Positions 9,343-17,886 of a stretch of 64,000 nt of DNA are shown in pieces (position 1 is the first letter of the stretch; every line of letters begins with the position of its first letter). The notes beneath the pieces are model-generated. The model was not told the DNA's origin, searched no databases, and saw only the letters and a list, made by a program, of their open reading frames with translations. The translations under genes and the position numbers were made by a program. Source of the stretch: Paracoccaceae bacterium. Lineage in GTDB: Bacteria; Pseudomonadota; Alphaproteobacteria; Rhodobacterales; Rhodobacteraceae. The stretch is from assembly GCA_002708925.1 (NCBI GenBank), contig PAPN01000001.1, forward strand, positions 79,684-143,683, in the 5' to 3' direction.

Positions 9343-9480
9343 TCATGCCGCGCCCCGGCAACGCTTCGAGCAATATTTCACCTCGTCCCAAACCTTTTCC
9401 CACTTCTTGCGCCATATGAATGGCCGCTTACAAACAGGACATGTTTTAACGGGCAAGCCTGATTTCTTGCGCATCTTCAT
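9343..9480 (-). CDS. DUF2256 small zinc-ribbon protein
   Basis: This 45-residue protein carries the whole DUF2256 signature: [16 protein letters not shown], then KYCSKRCR. The four cysteines (CxxC and CxxxC) can bind one zinc. DUF2256 is repeatedly found beside or fused to photolyase/cryptochrome genes; its function is unknown. The start is fixed by a TAATG overlap with the stop of the upstream photolyase gene, so translation is probably coupled. A longer in-frame extension runs back into the photolyase gene and is judged spurious. Confidence 0.85.
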   Translation of the reverse strand: MKMRKKSGLPVKTCPVCKRPFIWRKKWEKVWDEVKYCSKRCRGAA

Positions 9481-10991
9481 TATGGCTCTCCGAATGGTAG
9501 GCTGAGTTGCCGTGTGTTGGCTACTTTCGCGGTTTTTTTGCGGGCGCGTTGCGTGGATTTTCGGCTGGCATGTTTGGCCACAATGGCTTGGGCTTGCTCC
9601 CGAAACTGCCGGCCTTTCCGAATGCTCCATACCTTTTCGCGCGCGGCTTTGGCCGCCAGCATATGGTCAAACACGCGCGCGGGATACGTGGCGTCGATCA
9701 CGCTGGCCGCGTTATCGGCCTTCCATGGTTCATGGATATAAGAGTCGGGGATCGCGGCCAGTTCAGGCAGCCATTTGCGAATAAAAACGCCTTTCGGATC
9801 CTGATCGTACCCTTGTTTAACCGGATTATAGATGCGCACCGCATTGATACCTGTGGTGCCAGACTGCATTTGCACCTGGCTCCAATGAATGCCTGGCTCA
9901 TAATCGGTGAACATGCGCGCCAAATGCAGCCCCGGCGCCCGCCAATCGAGCCACAGATGATAAGACGCCGTCGCCATTACCATCGCTCGCATCCGAAAAT
10001 TCAGCCAGCCGCTCATGCGCAAGGACCGCATACAGGCATCCAAAAACGGATACCCGGTTTCCCCCCGCGTCCACGCAGCCAACAATGTTGCATCGGGCGT
10101 TCGAGGGCGTAGACCATCATAGAGGCGATGAAGGTTCTCAACCTCGATTCTTGGCTCATCTTCGAGCTTTTGAATGAAGTGGCAATGCCAGTGCAGGCGC
10201 CCAGAAAACGACCGCAGAGATTTGCGCCATGCCTTGGCTTCTGGCGGCAAGGCATGCCGTCTTGCCTCTGTGGCCTGCGCTACCTCGCGCATTGATAGCG
10301 CACCCCACGCCAAATAGGGCGATAGGCGCGAACAGGCCGTCGCGCCCTGAACCGGGCTGGACATGGCGCTTTGATAATATTCGCCGCGCGTGTTCAAAAA
10401 ACTGTTCAGGCGCTCAATCCCGGCGCGGCGGCCCCCTGCCTGCCGATCACGGCACGTATCATAAGCCAGACCAAGATCACCAGCGCAAGGAATGCCCCCA
10501 ACGTCCAGGCCGAGCGGCGCCAGCCGGGGCGCGCTTGATACAGGTTGTTTCATGAGCGCGTCCCAGTGACCAGACCAGCCGTTTCGCGATTTTAGCCTGC
10601 GCCACACCCCATGGTTTTGCACCTCGTGCCACGGCACCCCCTGGCCCCTGCACCATGCGGCAACCTCAAGATCGCGCTGATATGTCCAGCCGTTTCCTGT
10701 TTCTTCATGTGACCAGAGCGCCGTGATACCAAACCGCTTCTTCAGGTCCGCAAGCACATCAATCACCGTGCCACTGCGCACCAATAGAGGCTGCCCTAGG
10801 CGGGCCAGATCTTCTCGAAGCTCGGACAGGGTTTCGGCGATAAATGCCCATTGGCGATAGGACGCATCTGGCTGACGCCAAAGCTCAGGCTCAACGATAT
10901 AGAGCGGCAAAACGGGCCCCAGCTCGGCCGCCATTGCCAGAGCCTTGTGATCTTTCACCCGTAGGTCTCTTTTGAACCAAACGATCTGCAC
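9480..10991 (-). CDS. Deoxyribodipyrimidine photolyase/cryptochrome, FAD-binding
   Basis: This protein of about 500 residues has an N-terminal photolyase alpha/beta domain ([13 protein letters not shown]) and a C-terminal FAD-binding helical domain ([51 protein letters not shown]). It also has a basic tail ([10 protein letters not shown]) not needed for the fold. It should split UV-induced pyrimidine dimers using blue light. The GTG at 10991 is chosen because AGAAGG lies ten bases upstream and family members start two or three residues before IVWF. ATGs at 11012 and 11018 are alternatives without a clear ribosome site. It heads a three-gene light-repair group with DUF2256 and the cryptochrome-like gene. 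Confidence 0.9.
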   Translation of the reverse strand: MQIVWFKRDLRVKDHKALAMAAELGPVLPLYIVEPELWRQPDASYRQWAFIAETLSELREDLARLGQPLLVRSGTVIDVLADLKKRFGITALWSHEETGNGWTYQRDLEVAAWCRGQGVPWHEVQNHGVWRRLKSRNGWSGHWDALMKQPVSSAPRLAPLGLDVGGIPCAGDLGLAYDTCRDRQAGGRRAGIERLNSFLNTRGEYYQSAMSSPVQGATACSRLSPYLAWGALSMREVAQATEARRHALPPEAKAWRKSLRSFSGRLHWHCHFIQKLEDEPRIEVENLHRLYDGLRPRTPDATLLAAWTRGETGYPFLDACMRSLRMSGWLNFRMRAMVMATASYHLWLDWRAPGLHLARMFTDYEPGIHWSQVQMQSGTTGINAVRIYNPVKQGYDQDPKGVFIRKWLPELAAIPDSYIHEPWKADNAASVIDATYPARVFDHMLAAKAAREKVWSIRKGRQFREQAQAIVAKHASRKSTQRARKKTAKVANTRQLSLPFGEP

Positions 10992-11198
10992 GCTCAACGA
11001 ACCTTCTGGCATGAACAATACATTAACCAGTACGTTAGAAACCCACGATTGGATTTCTCTTTACGGCCATCTTTTCGAGAATGTTCAGCCCGCCTTGCCG
11101 GCACCAAAGACGCGCGTGATTAACTAAGCAGACGCGCAGGTTTCCGCAGCAAGTGTTAGCTGTCGCGCGCTATCAAAACTCCGCACCGAACCGAAGCA

Positions 11199-11606
11199 TC
11201 ATTCATCTTCCTGGGGCTTGAGACCCCCCATCAGGATCTTTTGAAATCTGGGGCATTCAAGGTGGGATGGCGCAGTGCACGCTGCGATATGATCCAGTAA
11301 ATCCGCTGTTAGGTGCAGTTCTTTCGCTTGGTTTCGCAAAGTATCTGCTTGGTTGCGTAACTCGCCGCGACTGATTTCCAGCTTGCCGCCCTGTGGGCGA
11401 AACAGATTTCCAATCTCATCAAGCGAATAACCAGCTCTACGGCCAAGTGCGATCAACGCAAGACGTGTGAGCACTCCGTCATCGTATTCACGGCGCAGCC
11501 CTCGCCGACCATCTGACGCGATCAAGCCCCGCTTTTCGTAGTAACGCAAAGTCGAGGGGGGCAAACCGCTACGTTGAGCGACTTCCGCGATATCCAGCCG
11601 ATACAT
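11199..11606 (-). CDS. MerR-family transcriptional regulator
   Basis: The protein has 135 residues. The N-terminal winged helix-turn-helix is classic (IAEVAQRSGLPPSTLRYYEK, with RREYDD following), then a coiled-coil helix and a C-terminal tail with two cysteines (CTAPSHLEC). MerR proteins bind a dyad inside an over-long promoter spacer and untwist it when they bind an inducer. Such a dyad lies just upstream (11608-11640), between this gene and the divergent DUF2938 membrane-protein gene, its likely target. The cysteine spacing is not that of SoxR or CueR, so the inducer cannot be named. Confidence 0.88.
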   Translation of the reverse strand: MYRLDIAEVAQRSGLPPSTLRYYEKRGLIASDGRRGLRREYDDGVLTRLALIALGRRAGYSLDEIGNLFRPQGGKLEISRGELRNQADTLRNQAKELHLTADLLDHIAACTAPSHLECPRFQKILMGGLKPQEDE

Positions 11607-11607
11607 A

Positions 11608-11640
11608 TTGACTTAAACCTTGCTTCAAGTTGCAGAAAAG
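11608..11640 (+). promoter_or_regulatory. MerR-type promoter/operator
   Basis: A TTGACT -35 element at 11608-11613 runs into an imperfect dyad, ACTTAAACC (11611-11619) and GCTTCAAGT (11622-11630), whose arms match at 7 of 9 positions. This is the layout of MerR-controlled promoters, where the dyad fills a 19-20 base spacer. The -10 element expected near 11633 is poor (CAGAAA), as would suit a promoter that needs activation. It faces the DUF2938 gene starting at 11671. Confidence 0.6.
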
Positions 11641-11670
11641 ATGCGGGATTCGTTGAAGAAAGGAAAGCAC

Positions 11671-12162
11671 ATGAATGTCGCGGAGTTACTGTTTCTTGGA
11701 GCCGCAGCCGGGCTGGGCGCAACCGTTATTGCTGATCTTGTTGCAGTATTACGCCAAGGCTGGGCCATGACCCACGGGTTTTACTGTTTAGTCGGCCGTT
11801 GGGTTGGGTCACTCGCGTACAAGGGCTTTGTCCATGACGACATTCGAACGTCTGCGCCAGTTGGCCATGAAGCAGTGCTCGGATGGGGTGCCCATATCGC
11901 CCTCGGTGTGGTCTATGGGATCAGCTTCGCCGTCTTGGTTGGTCCAGCGTTCTTCGACATGCCTCAACTCTGGCAGGGTCTACTCTTTGGGCTTGCCACT
12001 GTTCTTGTGCCTTGGTTCATTTTTCAACCGTTGTTCGGATGGGGAGTTGCCATGTCAAAAGCGCCAGAGCCGTGGAAAATGCGTTTGAAAAGCGTGATCA
12101 ATCATTCCGTTTTCGGGTTGGGAATGTGGCTAAGCGCGATGCTCTTAAATCCCATTCTCTGA
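11671..12162 (+). CDS. DUF2938 family integral membrane protein
   Basis: The protein has 163 residues and about four hydrophobic segments (near residues 5-27, 75-95, 103-125 and 143-160). It matches the DUF2938 pattern: an N-terminal GAAAGLGATVIADL, then WVGSLAYKGF, and PWFIFQPLFGWG late in the protein. The family has no established biochemical role. The start is the ATG with AAGGAA eight bases upstream; an earlier in-frame ATG at 11620 lies within the MerR operator. The divergent MerR gene probably controls it, suggesting an inducible membrane response to an unknown toxic compound. Confidence 0.82.
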   Translation: MNVAELLFLGAAAGLGATVIADLVAVLRQGWAMTHGFYCLVGRWVGSLAYKGFVHDDIRTSAPVGHEAVLGWGAHIALGVVYGISFAVLVGPAFFDMPQLWQGLLFGLATVLVPWFIFQPLFGWGVAMSKAPEPWKMRLKSVINHSVFGLGMWLSAMLLNPIL

Positions 12163-12359
12163 CTTGCGCATGGTTCCGGAAAAGCCGCGGCCGCGCACCC
12201 AATTGGCAGGAGCAGAGAGTAGCCTAAATCCTGCCCAAAGGGGAATGGCTCGACGATCATTTGAGGCAGAGCCCCGCTCTTGATCATGGGAGTCGAGAAA
12301 CTCCGGCGCGGACCCTGCCCAATTGCATCTAGTTTGCCCATCTGACCCGATGTAGCCGG

Positions 12360-12656
12360 TTATGATGCCGCCTTGGACAAAAAGGACAGCCGAGGATCGG
12401 TGCGGGCGGGCGCAACCTCTTGGATGTGGGGTGTGGCAATGCCTTCGGCCACAAACGGGTCTTCAGAAACGCGCTCTTCAATCGAAGTAATATCAGAACC
12501 ACTTGCTAAAATGACCCCGCCTCCCTGAGGCTTGAGACCGCCAACCAGCAGAAATACCCCGTCCTCGAAACCTTGCGCAATCCATGCGTTATGCGCGGCC
12601 ATATAGTCCGGCGCTTTCGATTTCAGTTCTGTGAGTGTCAACGTGATGATATACAT
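12360..12656 (-). CDS. YciI-like protein
   Basis: The protein has 98 residues with the YciI fold pattern: a first beta strand MYIITLTL, then helix AAHNAWIAQGFEDG, FLLVGGLKPQGGG, and DPFVAEGIATPHIQE. The family has a conserved His-Asp pair and often works as a small enzyme or fused domain of unknown substrate. AAAGGG precedes the start. It lies 11 bases after the TetR gene on the same strand, so it is probably co-expressed with and controlled by that regulator. Confidence 0.82.
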   Translation of the reverse strand: MYIITLTLTELKSKAPDYMAAHNAWIAQGFEDGVFLLVGGLKPQGGGVILASGSDITSIEERVSEDPFVAEGIATPHIQEVAPARTDPRLSFLSKAAS

Positions 12657-12667
12657 GTTCAGCCCTT

Positions 12668-13252
12668 TCAGCCTTTTTGAGTTTTCTGTTCAGCCACCGC
12701 ATCGAGCCAGGCCACCATCTGATCGACCTCGCTTTCAAGGAACGGCTCGTCCGGGTAGGCATTGGCCAACATGGCCACCCCCTGGCTGCGCGCCAGAATA
12801 TGCATCGCAAGTGCGTCGGCATCCTGCACCCGTCCCATGTCCTCAAAACGACGGCGCAGCCAGATACGAAACAGATCAAAGAGCTCTCGTGCGCCGGATT
12901 CGCCTGGGTGATTCAATTTTGCCAGTTCCGAAAACAATGTCCCGATAGGACACCCGAACGACCGTATTTTTTTATTGTTCATCAACAAGATACCAATGAA
13001 GCGCGCAACGCATTGCTTCGGTGTCTGGTCGGCCTCGACCCAACTACCTAGCATTTCGTGCCTTTCTTTAATGCGACGCTCGATAACCGCATCAAGGATC
13101 TGGTCCTTCGTCTTGAAATGGTAATAGAAGTTGCCCCGCGATATTCCGACCGCTTCGGCGACATCCGCAAACGAAGTGGCTTCGAAACCGCGTTCATAGA
13201 ACAACCTATCGGCTGAAATGACGATCTTCTCTCGTGTTGCGGATGCTGCCAT
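12668..13252 (-). CDS. TetR/AcrR-family transcriptional regulator
   Basis: The protein has 194 residues. The N-terminal HTH is typical (REKIVISADRLFYERGFEATSFADVAEAVGISRGNFYYHFKTKDQI). The rest is the variable helical ligand-binding domain, with the FGCPIGTLFSEL segment common in the subgroup that senses electrophiles or quinones. The ATG at 13252 has AAAGG seven bases upstream; a longer in-frame start at 13267 would be TTG. It probably represses itself and the downstream YciI gene through sites in the 240 bases upstream. Confidence 0.88.
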   Translation of the reverse strand: MAASATREKIVISADRLFYERGFEATSFADVAEAVGISRGNFYYHFKTKDQILDAVIERRIKERHEMLGSWVEADQTPKQCVARFIGILLMNNKKIRSFGCPIGTLFSELAKLNHPGESGARELFDLFRIWLRRRFEDMGRVQDADALAMHILARSQGVAMLANAYPDEPFLESEVDQMVAWLDAVAEQKTQKG

Positions 13253-13350
13253 TTTCAAACCTTTCAATATGGACGTTCAAACCTCGTCAACCAGGCGGAC
13301 GAGAAGAGGCCGTGCCTCACTTTGATCTCCCAGATTCGATCATAGGTCGT

Positions 13351-13387
13351 TTGTCCTAATGTTGACTTCTGGGACACTTGTCCTAAT
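13351..13387. promoter_or_regulatory. Direct repeats TTGTCCTAAT, possible TetR operator
   Basis: TTGTCCTAAT occurs at 13351-13360 and again at 13378-13387, 27 bases apart start to start, upstream of the TetR gene. The first copy also forms an imperfect dyad with the AGG just before it (AGGTCGTTTGTCCT). Two equivalent sites on one face of the helix would fit a pair of TetR dimers. The assignment rests only on position and repetition. Confidence 0.4.
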
Positions 13388-13494
13388 TTGTCAACAAGGT
13401 TCTTCACAGCACGCGAGGTGTAGATCGGTGCGCAGATTCAGAATCTGGGTCAGGTTGAAAAACGCCAGGCCAAAGCGCCGTTTGATTACGGGCT

Positions 13495-14130
13495 CTAGGA
13501 CGCAGCTTTGGCCTTTCGGTGCGCAGCAGCTTTCGCGCGGTTTCCACAGACCTTCATGCTGCACCAGCGCCGCTTGTGGTTCTTGCTGATATCCAGAAAA
13601 TACAAGGTACAGGTCGGACCCTCGCAATTTCTGACATAGGTGAAGTCAGCTTCGCAGATCAGCTTGGCACTGGCTTCGGCGATACGGGTCAGCAGGTCCC
13701 GCGGGCTGCCAAGCTCGAACTTTTTTCTCAGAACAAGCGCCGTTGTCTGACCATCCTCTGCCTGCGAGGTCTCGATCTGCGCGGTCATGTGCCCGCCGCG
13801 CAAAATCTCGTTGATTCTGGCAATCACCGGATGGGTGAGCGGCAATTCTTCCTGCCCAGCGGCAATCTGGATGAAGTCGCGCAAGGCGTCGCGGAAGTCA
13901 TGTATTTCTTTCAGGGCCACTGCAAGTTCGCCAGCCCGAGCCCCCTTTTGAATGGTAACAAGTTCATCCGCTTCGCAAAGTCCAGAGCGTTCAAGCCATT
14001 CCAAGAGATCCGCTTCGGTCTGCAGCCAGTCAATAAGCGTCCCCTTTGGCGCGGCAACCGAGTTCAGGAAATCGAGAGCCAGGTGTTCACCAACGAACAT
14101 CGCGCCCATTCGGTCATTCGCAGTGGTCAT
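13495..14130 (-). CDS. CGNR zinc-finger/ABATE domain regulator
   Basis: The protein has 211 residues. The N-terminal two thirds matches the ABATE (stress-induced transcription regulator) domain (LALDFLNSVA...GTLIDWL, then FRDALRD). The C-terminal 45 residues are the CGNR zinc finger: RNCEGPTC, then RRWCSMKVCGNR and a basic tail. Such proteins are predicted ligand-binding transcription factors. GAGG lies before the ATG. The divergent periplasmic alpha/beta hydrolase starts 191 bases away, and dyads lie between the two genes, so that operon (hydrolase plus azoreductase) is the likely target. Confidence 0.88.
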   Translation of the reverse strand: MTTANDRMGAMFVGEHLALDFLNSVAAPKGTLIDWLQTEADLLEWLERSGLCEADELVTIQKGARAGELAVALKEIHDFRDALRDFIQIAAGQEELPLTHPVIARINEILRGGHMTAQIETSQAEDGQTTALVLRKKFELGSPRDLLTRIAEASAKLICEADFTYVRNCEGPTCTLYFLDISKNHKRRWCSMKVCGNRAKAAAHRKAKAAS

Positions 14131-14235
14131 ATCGGCCTCATTGGCAAGGGATCAGTCGGACAGCCTCTCAATATAACCGGACACACCCCATTTAGAAAGT
14201 TATTTCCAGCCAACGCGATCTCACTCCCAATCACG

Positions 14236-14307
14236 TAAAAGTAACTTTTAAATTTGCCTTTGTACAGCTACCCAAAAGTAACCGTCTATTTTATTTTCAT
14301 AGGTTAC
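14236..14307. promoter_or_regulatory. Palindromes between the CGNR regulator and the hydrolase operon
   Basis: A perfect 15-base palindrome, TAAAAGTAACTTTTA, lies at 14236-14250. A spaced inverted pair, GTAACC (14278-14283) and GGTTAC (14302-14307), brackets 18 AT-rich bases where a promoter for the hydrolase would sit. All share a GTAAC core, so one regulator probably binds several times; the adjacent CGNR protein is the obvious candidate. Confidence 0.5.
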
Positions 14308-14321
14308 CAAAGGAACTGCAC

Positions 14322-15257
14322 ATGACACGCCCCTTAAAAACTGCAATCCCCCTCGCCGCATTCCTGCTCGGCTCAGGCACATGGGCAGAGGCAATGAATT
14401 CGGACAGACCCAGCTACAACCGCGCCGAGATTGGCGAAGTGTCGATTTTCTATCGCGAAGCGGGCCCAAAGAACGCACCAACGATCCTGCTGCTCCACGG
14501 ATTTCCATCTTCGTCACACATGTTTCGGGATCTGATCCCAAAGCTTGCCCAAGAATACCATGTCGTCGCACCGGACTATCCCGGCTTTGGGCAATCCTCT
14601 GCGCCAGATGCCGAAGGCTATGACTACGACTTCGCGACACTTGCGGAAACGATCGACGCGTTTACCCAAGGCCTCGGGATTGAAAGCTACACCCTGTATA
14701 TGCAGGATTTTGGCGGCCCTGTCGGCCTGCGCCTGGCACAAAAACACCCTGAACGCGTCGAGGGGCTCATCATCCAGAACGCCACCTTCCATGCCGAGGG
14801 GTGGAACCCGGACATCGTCGCACAGTTTGCGCCCTTCTGGGCGGAGCGCACAGCCGAGACCGAGCAACCATTGCGTGCGTTCTTCAAACCCGAGACCACC
14901 CAATGGCAATACACCCATGGCTCCGGCCGAAGCGATCAGGTCAGCCCCGACGCCTGGGTCAGTGATCAGGCTGGGCTGAATCGGCCCGGCAATTCCGAGA
15001 TCCAGCTGGAGTATCTATGGAACTATCAAGACAACATCGCACGCTATCCGTCATGGCATGAGTATCTGAAGCAGGCGCAGCCTGACACTCTGGTTGTCTG
15101 GGGTCGCAATGACCCGTTTTTCACCCAAGCCGGGGTCACAGCACTTCAGGGCATCTTACCAGAGGCTCAGGTGAACCTCTACGACGCCGGCCATTTCGCC
15201 CTGGAAACTCATGTATCTGAAATCTCCGATGAAATTCTTCGGTTTATGGCGCGCTAA
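14322..15257 (+). CDS. Periplasmic alpha/beta hydrolase (epoxide hydrolase/haloalkane dehalogenase type)
   Basis: The protein has 311 residues. A Sec signal peptide (residues 1-24, ending AEA) precedes an alpha/beta hydrolase domain with the oxyanion motif LLLHGFPSSS. The nucleophile elbow is MQDFGGP, where Asp takes the usual serine position, as in epoxide hydrolases and haloalkane dehalogenases. The late acid lies in VVWGRNDPFF and the histidine in DAGHFALE. It opens an operon with azoreductase 46 bases downstream, and the shared control region contains dyads for the CGNR regulator. The physiological substrate cannot be read from the sequence; a role in xenobiotic detoxification is inference. 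Confidence 0.85.
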   Translation: MTRPLKTAIPLAAFLLGSGTWAEAMNSDRPSYNRAEIGEVSIFYREAGPKNAPTILLLHGFPSSSHMFRDLIPKLAQEYHVVAPDYPGFGQSSAPDAEGYDYDFATLAETIDAFTQGLGIESYTLYMQDFGGPVGLRLAQKHPERVEGLIIQNATFHAEGWNPDIVAQFAPFWAERTAETEQPLRAFFKPETTQWQYTHGSGRSDQVSPDAWVSDQAGLNRPGNSEIQLEYLWNYQDNIARYPSWHEYLKQAQPDTLVVWGRNDPFFTQAGVTALQGILPEAQVNLYDAGHFALETHVSEISDEILRFMAR

Positions 15258-15303
15258 GCCCGCCGACCGTCATCAAACCAAACCCAGCAAAGGAAAGAAA
15301 ACC

Positions 15304-15924
15304 ATGACCAAGATTCTGCATATCATGGCCTCGCCGCGCGGCGACGCCTCGCAATCCACCAAACTTGCTAATGCCTATCTTGCAGCCCAAAAAGCGCGGC
15401 ACCCTGACGTCGAAATTGACCTTCTGGACTTGTGGCAAGCGGATCTGCCAGAGTTTGACGGCGACAAGGCCGCGGCCAAAATGACATTCTTCGGCGTGGG
15501 CGAGATGGACAGCTCCAGCCAGACGGCCTGGGACCAGATCGTCGCCATCACCGAGCGCTTTACCTCTGCCGACGAGTATGTCCTTTCGGTGCCGATGTGG
15601 AATGGCGGCGTTCCCTATAAGCTCAAGCAATATATCGACATCATCACCCAGCCGGGTCTGTTGTTCGGATTTGATCCGGAGGACGGGTATAGCGGTCTGT
15701 TGGAAAACAAAGTCGCGCGCGTATTTTACAGTGCGGGAGTTTACGCACCGGGCGCCCCGGCCAAATACGGGGCGGACTTCCACTCGACCTATCTGTCCTG
15801 GTGGCTCGACTTCGTTGGCATTACCCAGGTTAAGGACGTGCGCTTCCAACCCTCGCTTCTGACCGCGGATCCCGCGGGCAACCAGAAAGCCGCCGTACAG
15901 AAGTCTGCCGAGTTGGCGGACTGA
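15304..15924 (+). CDS. azoR: FMN-dependent NADH-azoreductase
   Basis: The protein has 206 residues with the flavodoxin-like AzoR pattern: LHIMASPRGDASQSTKLA binds the FMN phosphate, VPMWNGGVPYKLKQYID contacts the flavin, and WLDFVGI is near the end. AzoR-type enzymes reduce azo compounds and quinones by two-electron transfer and protect against thiol and quinone stress. AAAGGAAAG precedes the start. It is co-directional with the hydrolase gene upstream and probably co-regulated with it. Confidence 0.9.
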   Translation: MTKILHIMASPRGDASQSTKLANAYLAAQKARHPDVEIDLLDLWQADLPEFDGDKAAAKMTFFGVGEMDSSSQTAWDQIVAITERFTSADEYVLSVPMWNGGVPYKLKQYIDIITQPGLLFGFDPEDGYSGLLENKVARVFYSAGVYAPGAPAKYGADFHSTYLSWWLDFVGITQVKDVRFQPSLLTADPAGNQKAAVQKSAELAD

Positions 15925-16025
15925 CCCCAATCGCGACCGCCACCGCACCCCCCTGCCCCTGCTCGTTGAAAACTACTGCCTCGCTATTGCAGCAGGTTTT
16001 GACGGGCAGGTTGGTTGGAAAAAGC

Positions 16026-16583
16026 TCACGCAATTTCAACATTCGGGAGCGCCCGCGCGGGAAAGCGGTCGTCATCAAGCCAGATCTCAAGGTGATCAGC
16101 CCCGGGTTTGAGGGCGTAAATTCGCGGCGCGAAGCTGTCAGTGGCCAGAATGGTGCCATCTGGCAATAACGCAATGTCGTTACAGAACGCTCCGCCTTCG
16201 GGCAGCGGATACCGGCCAGATGGCATAGCGGTCGCGACATCAAACGCCACCAGGGCCGGCGCCGAAGTGCCTGTCAGGGCACTGATCCCCGGATCGGATG
16301 AACAGACAAACAAGCGGTCCTTTTCTACATGCAGACCAACGACAGTGACCATGCCGTTCGCGCCCGCAACGGCAAAATCTGTGACCTCGTGGGTGTAGGC
16401 GGCAATCTCAATCAACCGGCCTTGTGTAAGGCTGCCAACATACAAGTTTCCATCTGCATCTCTGGAAATACCTTCCGGCGCGAATTTTACATCGGGCAAG
16501 ATCACCGGCTCTGCACCGGCGAAAGCAGGTAAAGCAGCGGCGAATACTCCGGCAAGCCAGATGGTAGGGAGGGAGGGTTTCAT
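16026..16583 (-). pseudogene. SMP-30/gluconolactonase-like beta-propeller gene, C-terminally truncated
   Basis: The frame encodes 185 residues. It has a Sec signal peptide ending near AFAGA, then the start of an SMP-30/NHL-type propeller (FAPEGISRDADGNLYVGSLTQGRLIEI, later AFCNDIALLPDGTILATDSFAPRIY). Family members need about 300 residues to close six blades; this one stops after about three to four, with an unrelated ending (PARALPNVEIA). The remaining 100 bases before azoR show no continuation I can recognise. It is therefore probably a broken gene, by deletion rather than a simple frameshift. AGAAAGGA supports the chosen ATG. Confidence 0.65.
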
Positions 16584-16671
16584 GACATTCCTTTCTATGT
16601 TGATGAGAAAGAAATGCGATACGTCACAAGGTTTTACGCTCTGCACACGGCCAAGCCTGCGCCCTAAACGG

Positions 16672-17574
16672 TCAATGTTGCCAGCGGTGGTGATCGAGCG
16701 AGACGATCACGGCTTCCGGCCGATCTTGGGTCGCGCGGAGTTCCGTCGGACTCATGGAAAAGCGCAACCGAAACCGTTGCGCAAATCGCGATTGCGATTG
16801 GTATCCACATTCGAATGCAATCTGGCCGATAGGCATATCTGACGCGATAACCCACTCGACTCCCCGGTTCAGACGCGTGTCTTCCAAAAGTGCACGAAAG
16901 CCCGCATTTTCGGCCTGAAGCTTCCGGCGCAAGGTGCGCTCACTCATCGCGAGGGTTGCTGCCACGTCTTTGATCGCCCAATCTCGCGACAGATCGGTTG
17001 CAAATTGCTGCGTTACGCGATCTGTCACCGTGTCAGCCCGCGCGCGCAGCAGGTTACCCGCCATGCCCAGCTGGACCAGAATAAGCAGGATTTCGACCAA
17101 CCGATGACGGACCTGAAGGGCGTTCGCGGGATAGTTCTGATCGTGGGCAACCCAGTCAGAAATCAGCGAATAGACCTCACTTGTACCCTTTGCTTTCCAT
17201 TTAGACGTTTGCGACAAAGACGGAAGCTGATCCGCATAGACCTTGCGAAACAAATCTACCGTGCCTGCGTCAAAAATCAGCGAGGCGCCCAAGAACCGCT
17301 GCTGGTCAAACTCTGGCGTGTTTGTCACATCACAGCGTGCTCCTTTGGGAAGGATAAGCAGCTCTCCTGGTTCTGCGCTATAGGTCTGTTGCCCAGACGT
17401 GACGTGTTTCAACCCGACGATCGGAAAGATCAGCACTGCGGATGGCATATCCATCCTCGTAAGGGTCTGGGCTTGGTGACAGCCATTGATCCACACACTA
17501 CGAGAGGCCTGCCCAAACTGAACTGCCCGGCTCAGGACCGTATCTAGCCGTGAAAGAATTGATGGATCAATCAT
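16672..17574 (-). CDS. AraC-family transcriptional regulator
   Basis: The protein has 300 residues. The N-terminal half is a cupin-like sensing domain of the AraC-ligand type (PGELLILPKGARCDV). The C-terminal hundred residues hold the double HTH: DWAIKDVAATLAMSERTLRRKL, then IGQIAFECGYQSQSRFAQRFR. The ATG at 17574 has GGAG at the right distance; an in-frame ATG at 17595 includes that ribosome site in its coding sequence. The nearby target could be the truncated SMP-30 gene on the same strand. The 312 bases on the other side, up to 17886, hold no gene or signal I recognise. Confidence 0.86.
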   Translation of the reverse strand: MIDPSILSRLDTVLSRAVQFGQASRSVWINGCHQAQTLTRMDMPSAVLIFPIVGLKHVTSGQQTYSAEPGELLILPKGARCDVTNTPEFDQQRFLGASLIFDAGTVDLFRKVYADQLPSLSQTSKWKAKGTSEVYSLISDWVAHDQNYPANALQVRHRLVEILLILVQLGMAGNLLRARADTVTDRVTQQFATDLSRDWAIKDVAATLAMSERTLRRKLQAENAGFRALLEDTRLNRGVEWVIASDMPIGQIAFECGYQSQSRFAQRFRLRFSMSPTELRATQDRPEAVIVSLDHHRWQH

Positions 17575-17886
17575 CTCTGATCTCCGCTTCAGCATCGCAC
17601 TTAGTATAGGGACGCACCGCCCGTCAAAAGAGGGTCAGGCCTGATTTTGGCCGTTTGCGGCGCAAATCTGGCTGTTGCAGGCCGGTCCAGAAAAGCGATC
17701 GCTCAAACACAGAAATCACATATCTGTGGTAAGCGGCGGAGGGAGCCACCGCTGACAATCGAATCCGCTGTAATTTGCGGCTATCGCAATTGGCCACGCG
17801 CGGCGCTTTCTCGGTCGCGCATCCCATGACAAACGATCTCGTCGCGCCCATGTTGCAATATGCTGCAGCGCAGCTAAGGTACCGAC

